A stretch of 64,000 bases of DNA, taken from contig JAEWGI010000080.1 in the NCBI GenBank assembly GCA_023388355.1, forward strand, positions 62,001 through 126,000. Direction: 5' to 3'. The notes under the pieces are model-generated. The model saw nothing but the letters and a program-made list of their open reading frames with translations, did not search any database and had not been told where the DNA came from. Shown here piece by piece: positions 9,721 to 17,690 of this stretch (positions are counted from its first letter, which is position 1; each line of letters begins with the position of its first letter). The position numbers were made by a program, and so were the translations under genes. The stretch comes from Pseudomonadota bacterium. Lineage in GTDB: Bacteria; Pseudomonadota; Gammaproteobacteria; Xanthomonadales; Xanthomonadaceae.

Positions 9721-10356
9721 ATGCGTACGCTCCTGGCTTCCTTCCTCGCCTTTGCCACCGCCTCCGCGATCACGCTGGTGTCCATGCCGCGCAGCGCCGG
9801 TGCTGCGACCGGGGTCGCGCGCTGCGCGATGCCGGATGGCAGCTACGCGTACACCGGCAGCGCATGCAGCGCGTTGGGTGGCGAGCACGTGGCGCTTCCG
9901 GTGGAGGTCCAAAACCGGATCCGGCGCGAACGCGTCCACGAAGCCCAGCTTGCCGGTGCACCGCTGGTGGCGAGCGGGCTGCTGTCCGGACCAGCTTTCG
10001 CTTCCGCGCCACGCCCCAAGGGCCAAGGATGCGCGACGACGCCGCGGCAGCTGGCGGCCGACCTGCGCGTGTCCATGGCACAGGGAGACGTGAACCGCAT
10101 CGCGGAGAGTTTCGATTGGGCGGGCATGTCGCATGACCGGGCGATCCAGGTCATGTCGCGGCTCGAGCGTCTGGGCGGCGTGGCGCTGGTGGACGCGGAG
10201 TACTTCGGTGCGGGCCCCGACGGGAGCGCTGCGGCAGCCGGTCCCGGCGGCACGCTGCAGGTGGTCCTGGACGAGGCCGGCGAGCACAGGGTCGCCGACT
10301 TCGACGTGCGCCGCGACAGCGGCTGCTACTTCCTGCGCCACGCCTGGGCGGCCTGA
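9721..10356 (+). CDS. Secreted protein with DUF4124-like N-terminus, unknown function
   Basis: 211 residues with a signal peptide (MRTLLASFLAFATASAITLV, cleavage near SAGA). The mature start RCAMPDGSYAYTGSAC resembles the short Cys-containing module seen in DUF4124-type periplasmic proteins. A second part follows with conserved spacing: CATTPRQLAADLRVSMAQGDVNRIAESFDWAGMS. The product at 13463-14134 has the same order of elements (RC..DG..YT..C, then C...L...L, then DVNRLAGIYHWPG), so the two are paralogues. The ATG at 9721 is chosen because it begins the signal peptide; an ATG 13 codons upstream would bury it. Function unknown; likely periplasmic. The next gene converges 26 bases downstream. 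Confidence 0.75.
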   Translation: MRTLLASFLAFATASAITLVSMPRSAGAATGVARCAMPDGSYAYTGSACSALGGEHVALPVEVQNRIRRERVHEAQLAGAPLVASGLLSGPAFASAPRPKGQGCATTPRQLAADLRVSMAQGDVNRIAESFDWAGMSHDRAIQVMSRLERLGGVALVDAEYFGAGPDGSAAAAGPGGTLQVVLDEAGEHRVADFDVRRDSGCYFLRHAWAA

Positions 10357-10382
10357 CCCCCCAGCGCACACCAGCCCCGTCA

Positions 10383-10937
10383 CTAACGCCAGTTGGCATT
10401 GTTCTCCCAGAACTCCACGCTGCGCCGGTAGGCCTCGCGGTCCAGCGGCACGCCCGAGCCGCCCTCCTCCACGCCCAGCGCATTGCGCATCATCGTGATC
10501 GGCGCCATCGGGATCTCCTCGGGCGTCGCGCTGTACAGGCAGCCGACGATGCCCCAGTCACCGTCGATCGGTGCGCCCTCCTTCGCCAGCTGCGCGGCGC
10601 TGTAGAGGATCACGACGAAGTACTCCGCCAACGGCGGCTCCACGCCTTCGAACCAGCGCGCCAGCACCGGCAGCTCGTCCTTCGTGCGCGCCTCGTAGGC
10701 CGAGCGCAGCTGGTGGCGGTTGGCGTCGGTGACCGGCACGGTCAGGCAGCGGGTCGAGGTCCAGTTGCGGTGCACGTGCAGGCGGCAGAACGGCGCATAG
10801 CCGGCCAGCTCGCGCAGCGGCGGCTGCGCGTTGAGGCGCTGCTCGAACTGCTCCGGGCTGCAGTCGCGGATGGTGTTGGCGCGCGGCTCGCGCGGGAACA
10901 GACGGGTACGGGCGAAGGGGGTGAGGACGATGCGCAT
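10383..10937 (-). CDS. DUF3228 family protein
   Basis: 184 residues, conserved protein of unknown function recognised by NTIRDCSPEQFEQRLN, LHVHRNWTSTRCLTVPVTDA, DWGIVGCLYSATPEEIPMAP and the C-terminal GGSGVPLDREAYRRSVEFW. No signal peptide or membrane segment, so cytoplasmic. The ATG at 10937 (MRIVLTPFARTRLFP) is the family start; the open frame upstream of it is Arg-rich and lies in the metF leader region on the other strand. Transcribed divergently from metF, with about 190 bases between start codons. No reaction is known for the family. Confidence 0.85.
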   Translation of the reverse strand: MRIVLTPFARTRLFPREPRANTIRDCSPEQFEQRLNAQPPLRELAGYAPFCRLHVHRNWTSTRCLTVPVTDANRHQLRSAYEARTKDELPVLARWFEGVEPPLAEYFVVILYSAAQLAKEGAPIDGDWGIVGCLYSATPEEIPMAPITMMRNALGVEEGGSGVPLDREAYRRSVEFWENNANWR

Positions 10938-11067
10938 GCGGCAAGCATGCCGGATCGCGGCGCAACGGTGGTCCGCAGCCGCCCGTAGCCCGACGGGCCC
11001 GGCGCATCGACGGCCGCGCCGTCGACACCGCCCGCGCTGCGTCCGTCGGGCTTCTGGAACGCGGGTC

Positions 11068-11097
11068 TTCACATCCATCGCGATAAAGAGATATTAT
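11068..11097 (+). promoter_or_regulatory. Putative metF promoter
   Basis: TTCACA (11068-11073), 18-base spacer, TATTAT (11092-11097); each hexamer is one mismatch from the sigma70 consensus. The AT-rich stretch stands out in a very GC-rich background and ends 27 bases before the metF ATG. Confidence 0.55.
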
Positions 11098-11124
11098 TTC
11101 CCGGTTCCCGTCCGGCCGTCCGCG

Positions 11125-11949
11125 ATGACCTCCATCAGCTTCGAGTTCTACCCGCCCAAGACCGACGAGCAGCGCGCGCAGCTCGACCGCACCGTGGCCA
11201 GGCTGCGCGGGCATTCGCCCGAATACGTCTCGTGCACCTTCGGCGCCGGTGGCTCGACCCTGAGCTACACCGCCGACACCGTGCGCCACCTGCTGCAGAC
11301 GCACGCGCTGGACGCGGCCCCGCACCTGTCGTGCGTGGGCGGCACCTGCGAGGAGATCGCCGCCCTGCTCGAGCGCTATCGCGCGCTCGGCTGCCGCCGG
11401 GTCGTGGCCCTGCGCGGCGACCTGCCCTCGGGCATGGGCCAACCCGGCGAACTGCGCTACGCCTCGGACCTGATCGCCTTCATCCGCGAACGCCACGGCG
11501 ACCACTTCCGGATCGAGGTCGGGGCCTATCCCGAAACCCATCCCCAGGCCGAGGACGCGCTGTCGGACCTGCGCCATTTCAGGACCAAGGTCGAGGCCGG
11601 CGCCGACGCCGCGATCACGCAGTACTTCTACAACGCCGACGCCTACTTCCATTTCGTCGACGCGGTGCGCGCGCTCGGCGTGCAGGTGCCGATCGTGCCG
11701 GGAATCATGCCGATCTCGAACTTCGCCCAGCTGCGGCGGTTCTCCGAACAGTGCGGCGCCGAGATCCCGCGCTGGATCACCAGGAAGATGCAGGCCCTGG
11801 GCGACGATGCCGACGGGATCCGCGAGTTCGGTGCCGACGTCGTGGCCGGGCTCTGCCGGCGCCTGCTCGACGGCGGCGCACCGTCGCTGCACTTCTACAC
11901 CCTCAATCTCGCCAAGCCGACCCAGGCGGTACTCGCGCGGCTGCAGTAA
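11125..11949 (+). CDS. metF: Methylenetetrahydrofolate reductase
   Basis: FAD enzyme that reduces 5,10-methylene-THF to 5-methyl-THF, the methyl donor for methionine synthesis. 274 residues, a TIM barrel with the family stretches ISFEFYPPKT at the N-terminus, SCTFGAGGSTLS, RVVALRGDLP and AGADAAITQYFYNADAYFHF. The ATG at 11125 starts the family sequence directly. It belongs to the same methyl cycle as ahcY, upstream on the same strand, but the intervening genes and the ahcY terminator make them separate transcripts. A 110-bp inverted-repeat element follows the stop. Confidence 0.97.
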   Translation: MTSISFEFYPPKTDEQRAQLDRTVARLRGHSPEYVSCTFGAGGSTLSYTADTVRHLLQTHALDAAPHLSCVGGTCEEIAALLERYRALGCRRVVALRGDLPSGMGQPGELRYASDLIAFIRERHGDHFRIEVGAYPETHPQAEDALSDLRHFRTKVEAGADAAITQYFYNADAYFHFVDAVRALGVQVPIVPGIMPISNFAQLRRFSEQCGAEIPRWITRKMQALGDDADGIREFGADVVAGLCRRLLDGGAPSLHFYTLNLAKPTQAVLARLQ

Positions 11950-11974
11950 TCGGCGACACCCGGCAGTCGGTCAG

Positions 11975-12084
11975 GGAAGGTCTGAACAACTGTCATTTCG
12001 AGCGCAGCGAGAAATCTATGCAGTTGATTTCTCAAGATTCCTCACTGCGTTCGGAATGACAATATCGCTTTGTTCAGACCTTCC
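11975..12084. repeat. 110-bp inverted-repeat element (MITE-like)
   Basis: The outer arms are a perfect 15-bp inverted repeat, GGAAGGTCTGAACAA (11975-11989) and its complement (12070-12084). Inside them lies a second 21-bp inverted repeat with three mismatches (from 11991 and from 12041). The whole could fold into one long hairpin and holds no reading frame. It lies between the converging metF and diguanylate cyclase genes. Its symmetry, size and AT-richer composition suggest a miniature mobile element or repeat family. Confidence 0.7.
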
Positions 12085-12135
12085 TTAGCGCCTGTCGTCG
12101 AGGGAATGCGGCAAATCCACACCATCCCCTCCCAA

Positions 12136-12156
12136 CCCTCCCCTTGAAGGGGAGGG
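12136..12156. repeat. GC-rich perfect palindrome 3' of the diguanylate cyclase
   Basis: CCCTCCCCTT and its complement around a single G form a tight hairpin 21 bases beyond the stop of the minus-strand cyclase gene. It resembles the other short C/G-rich palindromes of the window and could act in transcript ends, although it lacks a T-run on the minus strand. Confidence 0.5.
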
Positions 12157-12176
12157 CTTTGGGGTTCAGAGCTTCC

Positions 12177-13292
12177 CTACGCGTGTTCGGTGCGGTTGCG
12201 CCCCGCCTGCTTGGCGCGGTAGAGCGCGCTGTCGACATCGCCGTAGAAATCGTCGGCATCATTGTGCCGGGCCGGATCGAACTGTCCGCAGCCGATGCTG
12301 ACGGTCATCGCCACCGCAGGCTCCAGCGCCTGCCCGCGCCCGGCGGCAAGCGCCTCGCGGAACCGCTCCGCGCGCTGCGTCGCCTGCGCGCGCCCCGCCG
12401 CGATCACGACCGCGAATTCCTCGCCGCCAAGACGCGCCGGCAAGTCCCCCGGCTGCTGGAAATGCTCGCGCAGGCGCGCGGCCAGGGCGACCAGGCAGGC
12501 GTCGCCGGCGCGGTGGCCGAGGCTGTCGTTGATCTTCTTGAAATGGTCCACGTCGACGATCAGCAGCGAGACCGCCTGTCCGGGTGCCAGCGCCTCCACC
12601 GCACGCGCCAGCGCTTCGCCGAATTCGCGCCGGTTGGCGATCCCGGTCAGGCCGTCGACCCGGCTCTGGCGTTCGAACAGGTCGCGCTGCTGGCGCAGGT
12701 CCTCCTCCAGCTCCAGGCGCTGGCGGTACTCGCGGTGGCTGCGCCGCAGCACCATCAGCATGTACAGCATGTACACGCCCCACATGATCGAGACCCAGTG
12801 CGAGCCGTCGCGCCACAGCACCAGCTGGCTCGGCACCATCACCCAGAGGATGGCCACCACCGCCGGCGTGGTGCGCATGCACATCGTGTGCGCCAGGGCC
12901 ATGCCGAACGCGCCGGAGAACAGCAGCGCCACCAGCGGCGCGGGCGCCGGCAGCGCGATGAAGGCCCAGGCACTGAATGCGCCCCAGGTCACGGTCGACG
13001 CGAGCACCACCGCCCACAGCAGGCGCAGCTTGGCGCGCGCCTCGCCCACGCCCGGTTCCGCGGATGGCCTGATCAGGCAGCGCGCGACGGCCAGCAGCAG
13101 CAGGCCACCGACCACGCCGGCCGCGTGCCACCGCCATGGCCCGGCGCCCGCGGCCATGAACGCCAGCAGCGCGGCAACCGGATAGAAGAAGCCGCCCAGC
13201 CGCGCCCGCTCGCAGGTTTCGCGCAGCTCCTGCAGCAGCAGGTTGGGTCCACGCTGCGCTGCGCGCTGCTGGACGAACTCGTCCTGCAGCAT
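12177..13292 (-). CDS. Membrane-bound diguanylate cyclase (GGDEF)
   Basis: Makes cyclic di-GMP from two GTP. 371 residues from MLQDEFVQQR: an N-terminal membrane part with about five to six helices (residues 35-185), a short coiled linker (YRQRLELEEDLRQQRDLFERQ) and a C-terminal GGDEF domain from about 210 (DGLTGIANRREF). The active loop is GGEEF at 289-293 and the metal/GTP motif DVDHFKKIND is intact, so it should be catalytically competent. The product-inhibition I-site, normally RxxD five residues before GGEEF, reads QPGD here, so allosteric inhibition is probably lost. The start at 13292 is preferred to 13346, which adds a polar tail without family support. No sensory domain other than the membrane part is evident. 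Confidence 0.9.
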   Translation of the reverse strand: MLQDEFVQQRAAQRGPNLLLQELRETCERARLGGFFYPVAALLAFMAAGAGPWRWHAAGVVGGLLLLAVARCLIRPSAEPGVGEARAKLRLLWAVVLASTVTWGAFSAWAFIALPAPAPLVALLFSGAFGMALAHTMCMRTTPAVVAILWVMVPSQLVLWRDGSHWVSIMWGVYMLYMLMVLRRSHREYRQRLELEEDLRQQRDLFERQSRVDGLTGIANRREFGEALARAVEALAPGQAVSLLIVDVDHFKKINDSLGHRAGDACLVALAARLREHFQQPGDLPARLGGEEFAVVIAAGRAQATQRAERFREALAAGRGQALEPAVAMTVSIGCGQFDPARHNDADDFYGDVDSALYRAKQAGRNRTEHA

Positions 13293-13462
13293 GTCCCGTT
13301 CCCCGTCCGACGTCCCCGACACGGCGCTCCCCCGCTGCCCGGCCACCAGCGTACCTGTCCGGAGTCGCGCTGCGGGCGACTGAAGATGAACGGGGCGGCG
13401 AACGCTGAACGCGGCACGCCCGCTGGCTTCCCGCCCGCCGGTGGCAACGCTAGGCTGCGGCG

Positions 13463-14134
13463 ATGATCCGCCCCCACCACGCCTGCGCCGTGTTCGCGCT
13501 GCTGTCCGCGCTGGCGCTCGCTGCGCCGGCGCAGTCGCAGATCCGGCGCTGCGTGACCGAGGATGGCGGCCATGTCTACACCGACCGCGCCTGCGCCGAC
13601 CTGGGTGCGAGCGAACGCACGCCGCGCCTGGGCCCGGGATCCTCCGGCGGCCGCGTGATCCGGCGCGACTGCAGCCGCCGCCTGCAGGACCTGGTGTTCG
13701 AACTCACCGCCGCGATCGATTCGCGCGACGTCAACCGCCTCGCCGGCATCTACCACTGGCCCGGCACGTCCTCGCGCACCGGCTACGCGATCATGGGCCG
13801 CCTGGACGCGATCGTGAACCGCCCGCTGGTCGACATCACCCCGCTGCAGCCGCCGCCGCCGCCGCTGTCCGTCTCCGTGGCGCCGGACGACGCGCTGGTC
13901 TGGCGCACCGCGCCCGCGCGCGGGACCGCGGCTGTCGCGTCCGGCGCCGATCCTTCCGCCGCGGCCGCAGGGCGGCGCGCCGACCCCGGCCCGCCCGCCG
14001 CGGACCAGGATCGCCACGCCCGCCGTCGCCCGACCGGCCTGGTCGTCGACCAGACGGTGGCCAACCGGATCACCCCGATGCAGACGGTGTTCTCGCTGCG
14101 GCGCCACCTCGGCTGCTGGTGGCTGAGCCTGTAG
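13463..14134 (+). CDS. Secreted protein, paralogue of the 9721-10356 product
   Basis: 223 residues with signal peptide (CAVFALLSALALAAPAQS). The mature part starts IRRCVTEDGGHVYTDRACADLG, the DUF4124-like Cys module. It continues with RDCSRRLQDLVFELTAAIDSRDVNRLAGIYHWPGTS and AIMGRLDAIV, aligning in order with the product at 9721-10356. A Pro-rich and Ala/Arg-rich insertion (about residues 130-190) separates this from a C-terminal stretch FSLRRHLGCWWLSL. Unknown function, presumably periplasmic. It starts 170 bases from the divergently transcribed cyclase gene. Confidence 0.75.
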   Translation: MIRPHHACAVFALLSALALAAPAQSQIRRCVTEDGGHVYTDRACADLGASERTPRLGPGSSGGRVIRRDCSRRLQDLVFELTAAIDSRDVNRLAGIYHWPGTSSRTGYAIMGRLDAIVNRPLVDITPLQPPPPPLSVSVAPDDALVWRTAPARGTAAVASGADPSAAAAGRRADPGPPAADQDRHARRRPTGLVVDQTVANRITPMQTVFSLRRHLGCWWLSL

Positions 14135-14232
14135 CCGGCGCGGCGGGATCGCGCCGGCGTGCGCAACCGCGACGCGACGCGACGGACGCGCAGGATCGGG
14201 CAGAATGACCCTTTCCGCCCCGAGGCCCCGCC

Positions 14233-15144
14233 ATGCAGTACCCCGACTGGATCTGGCACAACGGCAGCATCAAGCCCTGGGCCGAAGCCACCACCCACGT
14301 CATGTCGCATGCGCTGCACTACGGCTCGTCCGTGTTCGAAGGCATCCGCTGCTACGACACCGCCAACGGCCCGGCGATCTTCCGTCTCGCCGACCACAAC
14401 AGACGCCTGTACCAGTCGGCGAAGATCCACGAGATCGACATCCCGTATCCGCTCGAGGAGATCAACGCCGCCTGCCGTGAGGTGATCGCGGCCAACGGCA
14501 ACAGCACCGACTACCTGCGGCCGGTCGCCTGGCGCGGCCTCGGCGGTTTCGGGCTGTCGGCCGAAACCCCGGTCGACGTGGCCGTCGCCAGCTGGAAGAT
14601 GGGCAAGTACCTGGGCGACGAAGCGCTCTCGAACGGCATCGACGCCTGCGTGTCGAGCTGGCAGCGGTTCGCGCCGAACACGATTCCCGCCGGCGCCAAG
14701 GCCGGCGGCAATTACCTGTCCGGCACCCTGGTCGCGCGCGAGGCGCGCCGGCTGGGCTTCGGCGAGGGCATCGCCCTGGCCTCGACCGGCCTGCTCAGCG
14801 AGGGTGCGGGCGAGAACCTGTTCCTGGTCTTCGACGGCGCCCTGCACACCACCCCGGTCAGCGCGGCGCTGCTCAACGGCATCACCCGCCACTCGATCAT
14901 CACCCTGGCCCGCGATGCGGGCTTGGACGTGGTCGAGCGCGACCTGCCGCGCGAGTACCTGTACCTGTGCGACGAACTGTTCATGTGCGGCACGGCCGCG
15001 GAGATCACGCCGATCCGCTCGGTCGATGGCCGCCAGGTCGGGGCGGGCAAGGCCGGGCCGGTGACGCGTCGGATGCAGGAACTGTTCTTCGGCCTGTTCG
15101 ACGGCAGTACCGAAGACAAATACGGGTGGCTTGAGGCGGTTTGA
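14233..15144 (+). CDS. ilvE: Branched-chain amino acid aminotransferase
   Basis: PLP fold-type IV transaminase for the last step of Leu, Ile and Val synthesis and the first step of their breakdown. 303 residues, full length. The N-terminal signature HALHYGSSVFEGIRCY, the Schiff-base lysine at about 156 in IPAGAKAGGNYL and the C-terminal ELFMCGTAAEITPI phosphate-binding loop are all present. Cytoplasmic. It stands alone, 98 bases after the secreted-protein gene, and is followed by a GC-rich palindromic repeat before the converging pcm gene. Confidence 0.96.
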   Translation: MQYPDWIWHNGSIKPWAEATTHVMSHALHYGSSVFEGIRCYDTANGPAIFRLADHNRRLYQSAKIHEIDIPYPLEEINAACREVIAANGNSTDYLRPVAWRGLGGFGLSAETPVDVAVASWKMGKYLGDEALSNGIDACVSSWQRFAPNTIPAGAKAGGNYLSGTLVAREARRLGFGEGIALASTGLLSEGAGENLFLVFDGALHTTPVSAALLNGITRHSIITLARDAGLDVVERDLPREYLYLCDELFMCGTAAEITPIRSVDGRQVGAGKAGPVTRRMQELFFGLFDGSTEDKYGWLEAV

Positions 15145-15164
15145 GGGACTTCGCTCGGGGGTCT

Positions 15165-15345
15165 GGCGACCGGTGGCCCCCACCCCGGCCCTCCCCCGCA
15201 GGCGGGGGAGGGAGCAAAATCGTGCGGTCTGGACGCCCTCCCCCGCCTGCGGGGGGTGAGGATGGTTCGTTTGCGCGGCACCGCCGCGCGGACCATCCGA
15301 ACGCCCGACGCGCTGCGCCGGGCCGGACGGGCCGGGGTGGGGGCC
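15165..15345. repeat. Composite GC-rich palindromic repeat, copy 1
   Basis: Fills the gap between the converging ilvE and pcm genes. It contains a perfect 11-bp palindrome of CCCTCCCCCGC type (15189-15212) and a second CTCCCCCGCCTGCGGGGG hairpin. A 32-base unit at 15252-15283 recurs at 32683-32714 with two mismatches. An arm at about 15299-15346 recurs inverted near 29505-29555 with a few mismatches. No gene is present in this stretch. Confidence 0.7.
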
Positions 15346-15379
15346 TCCTCCGCAGCAGCGCAGAAGATCGCGAGCCCGC

Positions 15380-16156
15380 CTACTCCCCTCCCCGATCCCG
15401 ATCGGCCGCCTCGCCGGTCAGCGGCACGAACCGCACCGGGCTGACGCTGCGCTCGTGCAGCCGGCCGTGTGCGTCCTTTTCCACCACGCGCAGCTGCTGG
15501 GTCGAATGCATCGGCCCGACCGGGATCACCAGCCGCCCGCCGGGCGCCAGCTGCTCCAGCAGCGGCGCGGGAACACGCTCGGGCGCGGCGGTGACCACGA
15601 TCGCGTCGAACGGCGCGCGCTCCGGCCATCCCGCGTAGCCGTCGCCGCTGCGCACGTGCACGTTGTCGTAGCCAAGCCCGGCCAGCACCTGCGTCGAGCG
15701 CTCCGCCAGCGGCGCCACGATCTCGATGCTGTAGACCTCGGCCGCCAGTTCGCCAAGCACCGCCGCCTGGTAGCCCGAACCCGTGCCGACCTCGAGTACG
15801 CGGTCGCCCTGCGCGGGGCGCGCCAGCTGGGTCATCAGGGCCACGATGTAGGGCTGGGAAATGGTCTGCTCGAATCCGATCGGCAGCGGCTGGTCGAGAT
15901 AGGCCCGGGCCTCGTGTTCGGCCGGCACGAAGCGGTGGCGCGGCACCTTGCGCATCGCTTCCAGTACGCGCGGATCGTCGATGTCGCGCGCGGCCAGCTG
16001 CCGCTGCACCATCGCCTCGCGCGCCGCGGTGACCGCATCTGCATCGGCGCCGGCGGTCGTTGCCGGCTGGGCGCAGGCCGCGGCCTGGAAACAGAACAGG
16101 CCCAGCAGCCAGTGCTGCAGCCGCGTGCCGCGCCTTCCCGATCGGTTGCCGGACAT
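15380..16156 (-). CDS. pcm: Protein-L-isoaspartate O-methyltransferase, exported form
   Basis: SAM-dependent repair enzyme that methylates isoaspartyl residues in damaged proteins. 258 residues. Recognised by MVQRQLAARDIDDPRVLEAMRKVPRHRFVP, the SAM loop VLEVGTGSGYQAAVLGEL, and FDAIVVTAAPERVP. Unlike the usual cytoplasmic enzyme of about 210 residues, it carries an N-terminal hydrophobic segment (HWLLGLFCFQAAACAQP) that looks like a signal or lipoprotein peptide, so a periplasmic location is likely. The ATG at 16156 has a good ribosome site (GGAGGAGAGG) nearby; the longer open frame upstream is unsupported. Its SAH product connects it loosely to ahcY. Confidence 0.92.
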   Translation of the reverse strand: MSGNRSGRRGTRLQHWLLGLFCFQAAACAQPATTAGADADAVTAAREAMVQRQLAARDIDDPRVLEAMRKVPRHRFVPAEHEARAYLDQPLPIGFEQTISQPYIVALMTQLARPAQGDRVLEVGTGSGYQAAVLGELAAEVYSIEIVAPLAERSTQVLAGLGYDNVHVRSGDGYAGWPERAPFDAIVVTAAPERVPAPLLEQLAPGGRLVIPVGPMHSTQQLRVVEKDAHGRLHERSVSPVRFVPLTGEAADRDRGGE

Positions 16157-16349
16157 CGGCCTCTCCTCCGGTCGCAGGACAACATCCGGATGGTCGCACA
16201 CCGCGGGTTGCGCATCGGTCACGACGTGAACGGGCCACAGCAGCCATGGTTGCGGCTTCAGCTGCGATCGCGGCATCGGCATCGGCGAACCGGACGGAGC
16301 CGCCGCGGCCGACGCCGCTCCTGCGCACGGCATCGGTAGCGCGCGCGAT

Positions 16350-17690
16350 TCAGTCGCCTTCGGGCGCAAAGGTCAGGGTGGCGATGACGCCGTGGCTGTC
16401 GCCCGGCACCACCCGCACGTTCCAGTCGTACAGCGCGCACAGGCGGCGCACGATCGACAGGCCGATGCCGCCGCCCTGCGAGTGCTCGGCGTGGGTGCCG
16501 CGGTAGCCGCGCTCGAACAGGCGCGCGGCGTCCTCCGCGCTCAGGCCGGGGCCGGAGTCGATCACCTCGACCGCGTTGTCGCGCAGGCGCACCACCACCT
16601 CGCCCTGGCGGGTGTACTTGACCGCGTTGCCGACCAGGTTGCCCAGGGCCACGGTCACCGCCGATTCGGGCGCGTCCACCACCACCTGGCCGTGGCCGCC
16701 GTCCAGGCGCAGGGCCAGCGGCTTGCCGCCGAGCTGGCCGCGGTGCGCGTCGAACAGCTGTTCGACCACCCTGGCGACGTCGGTCGCGCCGTGCCCGCGC
16801 TCGTTGCGCGAGAGCAGCAGCAGCGCGCTGATCAGGTCGGTGCACTGCTGCTCGGCGCGCTGGATGCGCAGCAGGCGCGCGCGCGTCTTCTCGTCGAGCT
16901 CGGGGCGCGAGAGCAGCAGCTCCACCGCGCCGCGGATCACCGCCAGCGGCGTGCGCAGCTCGTGGCTGACGTCGGCGTTGAACTCGCGGTCGCGCTGCAC
17001 CACCTCGGTCAGGCGCGCGGCGTAGTCATCCAGCGCCCGCGCCAGTTCGCCCACCTCGTCGTCGGGGAAGTGCGGGGCCAGCGGCTCCGGCCTGGTGGTG
17101 CCGCCGGACCGGCCCAGGCGCGCGGCCAGTTCCGACACCGGGCTCATCACCCGCGAGGCCGACCACCAGCCGATCAACCCCGCCAGCAGGGTGAACACGA
17201 CGACCGCCACGATCATGATCCACTGCACTTCGGCGCGGGTTTCTGCCGTGTTGGTCATGTCCTGGGCGAGGAAGAACCAGTATTCCGAATCCTTTCTCAC
17301 CACCAGCCGGTACACGAAGGGGCGCCCACCCTCCTCGCCGGCAACGCTGTAGACGCCAGTGTCGAGTTCGGCCCAATCCGGCGGGGCGTTGTGACGCTTG
17401 TCGGGGCCGTAGACGATCGCACGCACGTCGTTGAGCGGCGCCCATTCCGCGGACGTGTCGCGATAGAAGCGTTCGGCATACTCGTCGACGTTGCGTTCGA
17501 GCATACTCCCCACCGCCTGGTCTTCGACCAGCGCGCCCACGTAGACCGCGGCCAGGGCGAACAGCGCCGTCAGCGTGAAGCTGAGCAGCACGAACGACAG
17601 GATGATCCGGGTCCGCAGCCGCCTGCGGTAGCGCCTGCCCCTTCGGCTGCGGACGCTGTCGTCCGGAGCCGCTTCCTCAGCCTGCGCCAT
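16350..17690 (-). CDS. Two-component sensor histidine kinase
   Basis: Inner-membrane sensor of 446 residues. It has TM1 at about 28-52, a periplasmic sensing region to about 153, TM2 at 154-176, a HAMP linker to about 232, the dimerisation box with phospho-accepting His243 (FNADVSHELRTPLAVI), and an ATPase domain with NLVGNAVKYTRQG (N box), VIDSGPGLS (G1) and GGGIGLSIVRRL (G2). All catalytic motifs are intact. Its start overlaps the response-regulator stop by 14 bases, so the two are translationally coupled. The signal sensed is not recognisable. Confidence 0.95.
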   Translation of the reverse strand: MAQAEEAAPDDSVRSRRGRRYRRRLRTRIILSFVLLSFTLTALFALAAVYVGALVEDQAVGSMLERNVDEYAERFYRDTSAEWAPLNDVRAIVYGPDKRHNAPPDWAELDTGVYSVAGEEGGRPFVYRLVVRKDSEYWFFLAQDMTNTAETRAEVQWIMIVAVVVFTLLAGLIGWWSASRVMSPVSELAARLGRSGGTTRPEPLAPHFPDDEVGELARALDDYAARLTEVVQRDREFNADVSHELRTPLAVIRGAVELLLSRPELDEKTRARLLRIQRAEQQCTDLISALLLLSRNERGHGATDVARVVEQLFDAHRGQLGGKPLALRLDGGHGQVVVDAPESAVTVALGNLVGNAVKYTRQGEVVVRLRDNAVEVIDSGPGLSAEDAARLFERGYRGTHAEHSQGGGIGLSIVRRLCALYDWNVRVVPGDSHGVIATLTFAPEGD

